Assembly: GCF_036324505.1 (NCBI RefSeq)
Contig: NC_086368.1
Location: 10,481,421-10,545,420, forward strand
Source: Eleginops maclovinus
Lineage: Eukaryota; Chordata; Actinopteri; Perciformes; Eleginopidae
Direction: 5' to 3'
DNA: 64,000 bases
The notes under the pieces are model-generated. The model made no database searches. It was given only the letters and a program-made list of their open reading frames with translations, and had not been told where the DNA came from. Below are positions 41,601 through 64,000 of the stretch, in pieces (position 1 is the stretch's first letter; every line of letters begins with the position of its first letter). Position numbers and translations under genes: made by a program.

Positions 41601-44158
41601 TCACAGGTGTGAAAGGTAGGTGTGTTATAAATTTGAAAAGCAGATAAATATTTAAATATATTTTAGTGATTAAAGTAAATTAATTATCTGTTACTTGAGG
41701 GATTAAAGATAGTGGTTTTTAAAAAGAGAGTAAAAGGGTGGAGGATTTGCCCTCAGTTGTAATATTGCATCAAGGTATTCAGTGTCTCATAAAACAGAAC
41801 CCTGTCCAAAGTTCTCAGGCCAAACGTCTCCAGGTACAGCCTGGCTTTGTCCAACAACCACCGCCACTGATATGTATGTCTATACCCTTTTTCACTTGAT
41901 CTTTAGTCGTCTCTATTTACAGTACGAATAAATCTATAGATACTAGCAGCATTCACAACATATGGTCCGACATTCAAGCAACACTAAAAACATTTAATAC
42001 TGTTTGTAAATAGTTCTAGAAACCTATTTGTTTTGCTTCCTTATATTGTATATACTGTATATATATTCATACGGTATTTATTTATATTTCTACTACAAGT
42101 GCAAATGACCAAAAACAGTTTCTTTAAGAAAAGAAACAGAAATAAAGTAAAGTGACAGCTGTTCTTGGTCAGAGTGAGATGAATCTGGATATTTTGTTTT
42201 TTTAAAGACTTACGAAATCTACATATACAAAATATATGTGTAAAAAAATAAATAACATGATCACATGAGTCCGGATTTTCAACGATTGCACATTCCTTCC
42301 AAGATGCACTTTTTGAATCTAAATATGATTTGCTCACAAGTCATTCAGTCGGGGACATGTGTGGCTCAAATCTTTTTCCAATCTGGAGGATATAAAATCT
42401 CAGCGGAGAGTCTACTGCATAGAGTTCAGTCTGGTGGACAACGTAAGTTTCCTAGCTACAGAAGCCATTGTCCTCTCTATTCATTTAGACTTGACCCTAT
42501 AAACAATCAACCAATAGATGTTCAAAATCTCGCTTTAGTGAGAGCGGATATACTTTAAATCTGAGCGTCTGAACATCTCTTATTTTATCATCTACAGGGC
42601 GACTTTCTATCTGTAGTGTCATTCCCATTCTAGTTTCATGTAGACACCTCAGTTTCCTGTCTCTGATTCAATCACTATCCTTTTTGTTCAATATTTCTCT
42701 TTGAAAAATACTTTGATATGGCACATTTAATGTATCTAAATGAGGCAAAAACAACGATATATCTTTGAGTGACAATCAAAATGACACAACTATTTGATCA
42801 ATATGTGTAACTTTGTCTATAAACATAAATACATATTTGTTCTCTAGATGAAAAAATAACATTTAGTGTTTTTTTTTTCAGTTCAATGAATCTGATGAAT
42901 TCATTGAACGTTCACTTGTTGCACAGTGGCGGACAGTGCAGGTGCAGTGCTTTTCGAGGTTACAATGACAGTTACCATAGTGACAGGAGCCTATGCCATC
43001 CAATAAATAAATAAATAAATACATAAATAAATTTTAAAATTCAGCGGTTTTTTCGAGCTGTCCCTCTGAGCGAAGGAGCATTTTCTCTCCACTAGAAGCT
43101 TTTTAGTATGTCACAAAAATACTACACTCATACTGAACAACGCGTCAGAGCTTGTACATTATTTACAGTGATCCATACGAGGGTCGAGGGTGCTGGCAAT
43201 GATAATCTCCTCGGGGTGTTTGTACGGTCTCCACACTCCGCTGTCACACCAGCCTTCTGGTAGGAAACACACTTTTTCACAGTTTTAATTATGTGTCAAT
43301 CTCTACAAACTAAGCTATCCTTGTTGTATTTTTTTTGGCACTAACAGTGGCCACGGGGATGAACAGCCACTAAGAAAATGGGTAGAAAGAGTGATGGCGG
43401 TAACAGAACACGTGGAGTAGAAACACACAGTTATAAGGACGCCATGCTAACGGAGTGTTCAGGTTAATACTGCAGGTTTGATCCACGTTTCAGTCTTCTT
43501 CAAATACCAATGTGAATATCACAGTTCATGCTTTGCTTCTGCTTTCAGCTGGTGGTCCCGACCGTGTGCAGCAGTGTCTTTCTGCCCTGAAAGAGGAATC
43601 ACATCGCAGCCAACGGGCCGCCGCGCTGTGGGAGGTGTCCGATCACCACGAAGGAAATAAACACACAATCCTACACTGAGCTCATTCAGCCGGCTCTCTT
43701 CTCCACGAGCAGGAGCCGCTGCTATGCCACACTTGTATTTGAAAAAAAAAAAAAAAAGAATCTGCAGAGATTTTAAACAAAGACGGACACAGAGACATGC
43801 ATGTGCGCTCACACCTCAACTAACAACCAACCTCCTCCGTACCCAGTGACTCAATGAGGATTCCTACAGTAGATTACAGACTAGCAGAGAAACATAGATT
43901 CTAGATAGTCTCTCGATAGGTCTAGAGCATATAATAGTTGGAGTAGTTTACTGGACTAGAATGAAGGTGGAGTAGCTCATTGGTCTGCTGGGGTGGAGCG
44001 GAGGGGCTGAAGCTGAGCTGGTGTTTGGGTGTGAGAGGACTATCGTACAGAAATAAACGATCAGAGCGACATAATGATGAAGCTGCGCTGATGGGAGAGT
44101 AAAGGTGACACAGGAACAGGGGTGGGGTAGGATGGTAGTGGGGGAGGGGGCTGCTTTT
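38621..44158 (-). other. Presumed slc12a5 3' UTR and convergent intergenic DNA
   Basis: About 5.5 kb without a believable coding exon on either strand. Several minus-strand AATAAA sites exist (plus-strand tttatt at 38823, 40797 and about 42081), so the slc12a5 3' UTR may be anywhere from about 2 to over 5 kb. A long 3' UTR is usual for neuronal transcripts. Features are a G-rich stretch at 40330-40410, short (CA)n at 38874-38887 and simple A/T tracts. Confidence 0.45.
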
Positions 44159-62964
<18,806 letters not shown>

Positions 62965-64000
62965 CTGAAGTGAAAGGGTTATGTTATTACAGATTATGAG
63001 ATAACATGTAAGACTTACTTTATTGATCCCTGATTGGGGCATTTTTCGTCATAACAGCATGTTAAAAAAGAGGCATTGCACCTAATGTGAAAATAACACA
63101 AGTAGAATATAAACACACATCTCAAAATAGAAAATAAAACAGAACCAAAAAGTAAAATATATACACACAAAGATACAAATCTGTCAATTATCGCTTTAAA
63201 GGGCCAAATTACAGCTAACAAAATGTACAAGTAGGATATTATTTACATTAAGTGTGCAAGGAATAGCATATTAAAATAAATATGAATTTAAAATGTACAG
63301 TGTGAAGAAAATCTAAATATTATATATTCCACCGCTATATTTCAAGTGATATCACAACTGCTATTTTCTCATAAAAGTTCCATACAATCTCATCATTGCT
63401 CAAGGGCATCTTGGTGTTAGTTGTTTAGGGAGTGTTACTCATCCACTTCCCCTCCTCATGCTTTCCCCGGCCTGTCTGGGGATATAAACTGGCAGATTTG
63501 AGGTCACAAGCCTCTAGCTCGCTGTTTACTGTTAAATTAAATAAACCTCACCCTGGGTAAAAAAAGAAAGAAAGAAGGAAGATGAAATATAATAAAAGAG
63601 AGGAGAGAAAAGCGTGAGGTGAGTGAGGAGGACAACTCTGGGAAGTGTGAAAACATGTGAGGCTTGCAATAACAGTCCTCTCCTGGAGCTTTAAGCAGCA
63701 CACAGAAAACCGCTCTGCTATTTTAATTATGCCTAATTAAAGAACTCAAGCATGGCATTAATATTCAAAATTAACTGCCATTTTACTACGGGTCAATCTA
63801 AGAATAGTGCCATCATATATAACACGGTAAAACCCTTAATTAGCCTGTCAGTATCTGTCATCAGCTTATGATGATTCATGCAGAAAGCTGTTACATAAGC
63901 ATGGGAATTTCTCCTAAAAAAAAAAAAAAAAAAATCATCTGGTTGAATCACCATGGAGAGGAAATAAAATTGACGAGAACAAGGAGGGAGTCAGGGCTCA
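62965..64000. other. slc12a5 intron at the window's right edge
   Basis: No coding exon is recognisable upstream of 62964. It holds a LINE-tail-like segment at 63011-63060, an A-run at 63916-63933, and AT-rich sequence. Earlier slc12a5 exons must lie beyond 64000. Confidence 0.6.
63011..63060 (-). repeat. LINE 3'-end fragment
   Basis: ctttattgatccctgattgg resembles the complement of the 3' end shared by many teleost LINEs. A short related piece (ttattgatcctaaattggga) occurs at about 16638. No coding part is present. Confidence 0.4.

Overview
The window is nuclear DNA from a ray-finned fish, most likely a percomorph teleost. It has vertebrate genes split into many short exons with GT-AG introns, AT-rich introns with long microsatellites, and teleost-type repeats (Rex3, Passport-like Tc1, BEL/Pao, hAT-type MITEs). 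There are no prokaryotic genes, CRISPR arrays, rRNA or tRNA genes.

Layout. (1) 48-11129, minus: a mov10-family RNA helicase, 15 exons read here, 3' end beyond the left edge. (2) 13410-17609, minus: complete capza1 (F-actin capping protein alpha subunit), 10 exons, 285 aa. (3) 19205-26852: a BEL/Pao LTR retrotransposon in minus orientation with one long open frame that has lost RNase H and most of the integrase. The left LTR holds a large foldback and the right LTR copy looks like a scrambled consensus. (4) 27.8-38.6 kb, plus: complete ncoa5, about 631 aa, with an N-terminal RRM. (5) 44159-62964, minus: slc12a5 (KCC2, neuronal K-Cl cotransporter), the last 20 coding exons (912 codons in frame), 5' end beyond the right edge. 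ncoa5 and slc12a5 converge tail to tail, as I recall for the mammalian locus. capza1 and mov10 run head to tail, as in human 1p13.

Mobile DNA fills many introns. It includes an apparently intact Tc1 transposase (340 aa, D153/D244/E279) inside slc12a5, a decayed Rex3 LINE nested inside a TA-flanked DNA transposon (also in slc12a5), and several non-autonomous elements with recognisable target-site duplications.

The exon models were checked by reading phase: capza1 sums to 858 nt, ncoa5 to 1896 nt, slc12a5 to 2739 nt, all multiples of three, and the mov10 exons join without a phase conflict. I did not find a convincing previously undescribed biological system. The most unusual items are the interleaved right LTR (probably an assembly artefact), the frame-preserving BEL deletion, the RRM and altered NR box of ncoa5, and a GC-AG intron in capza1.
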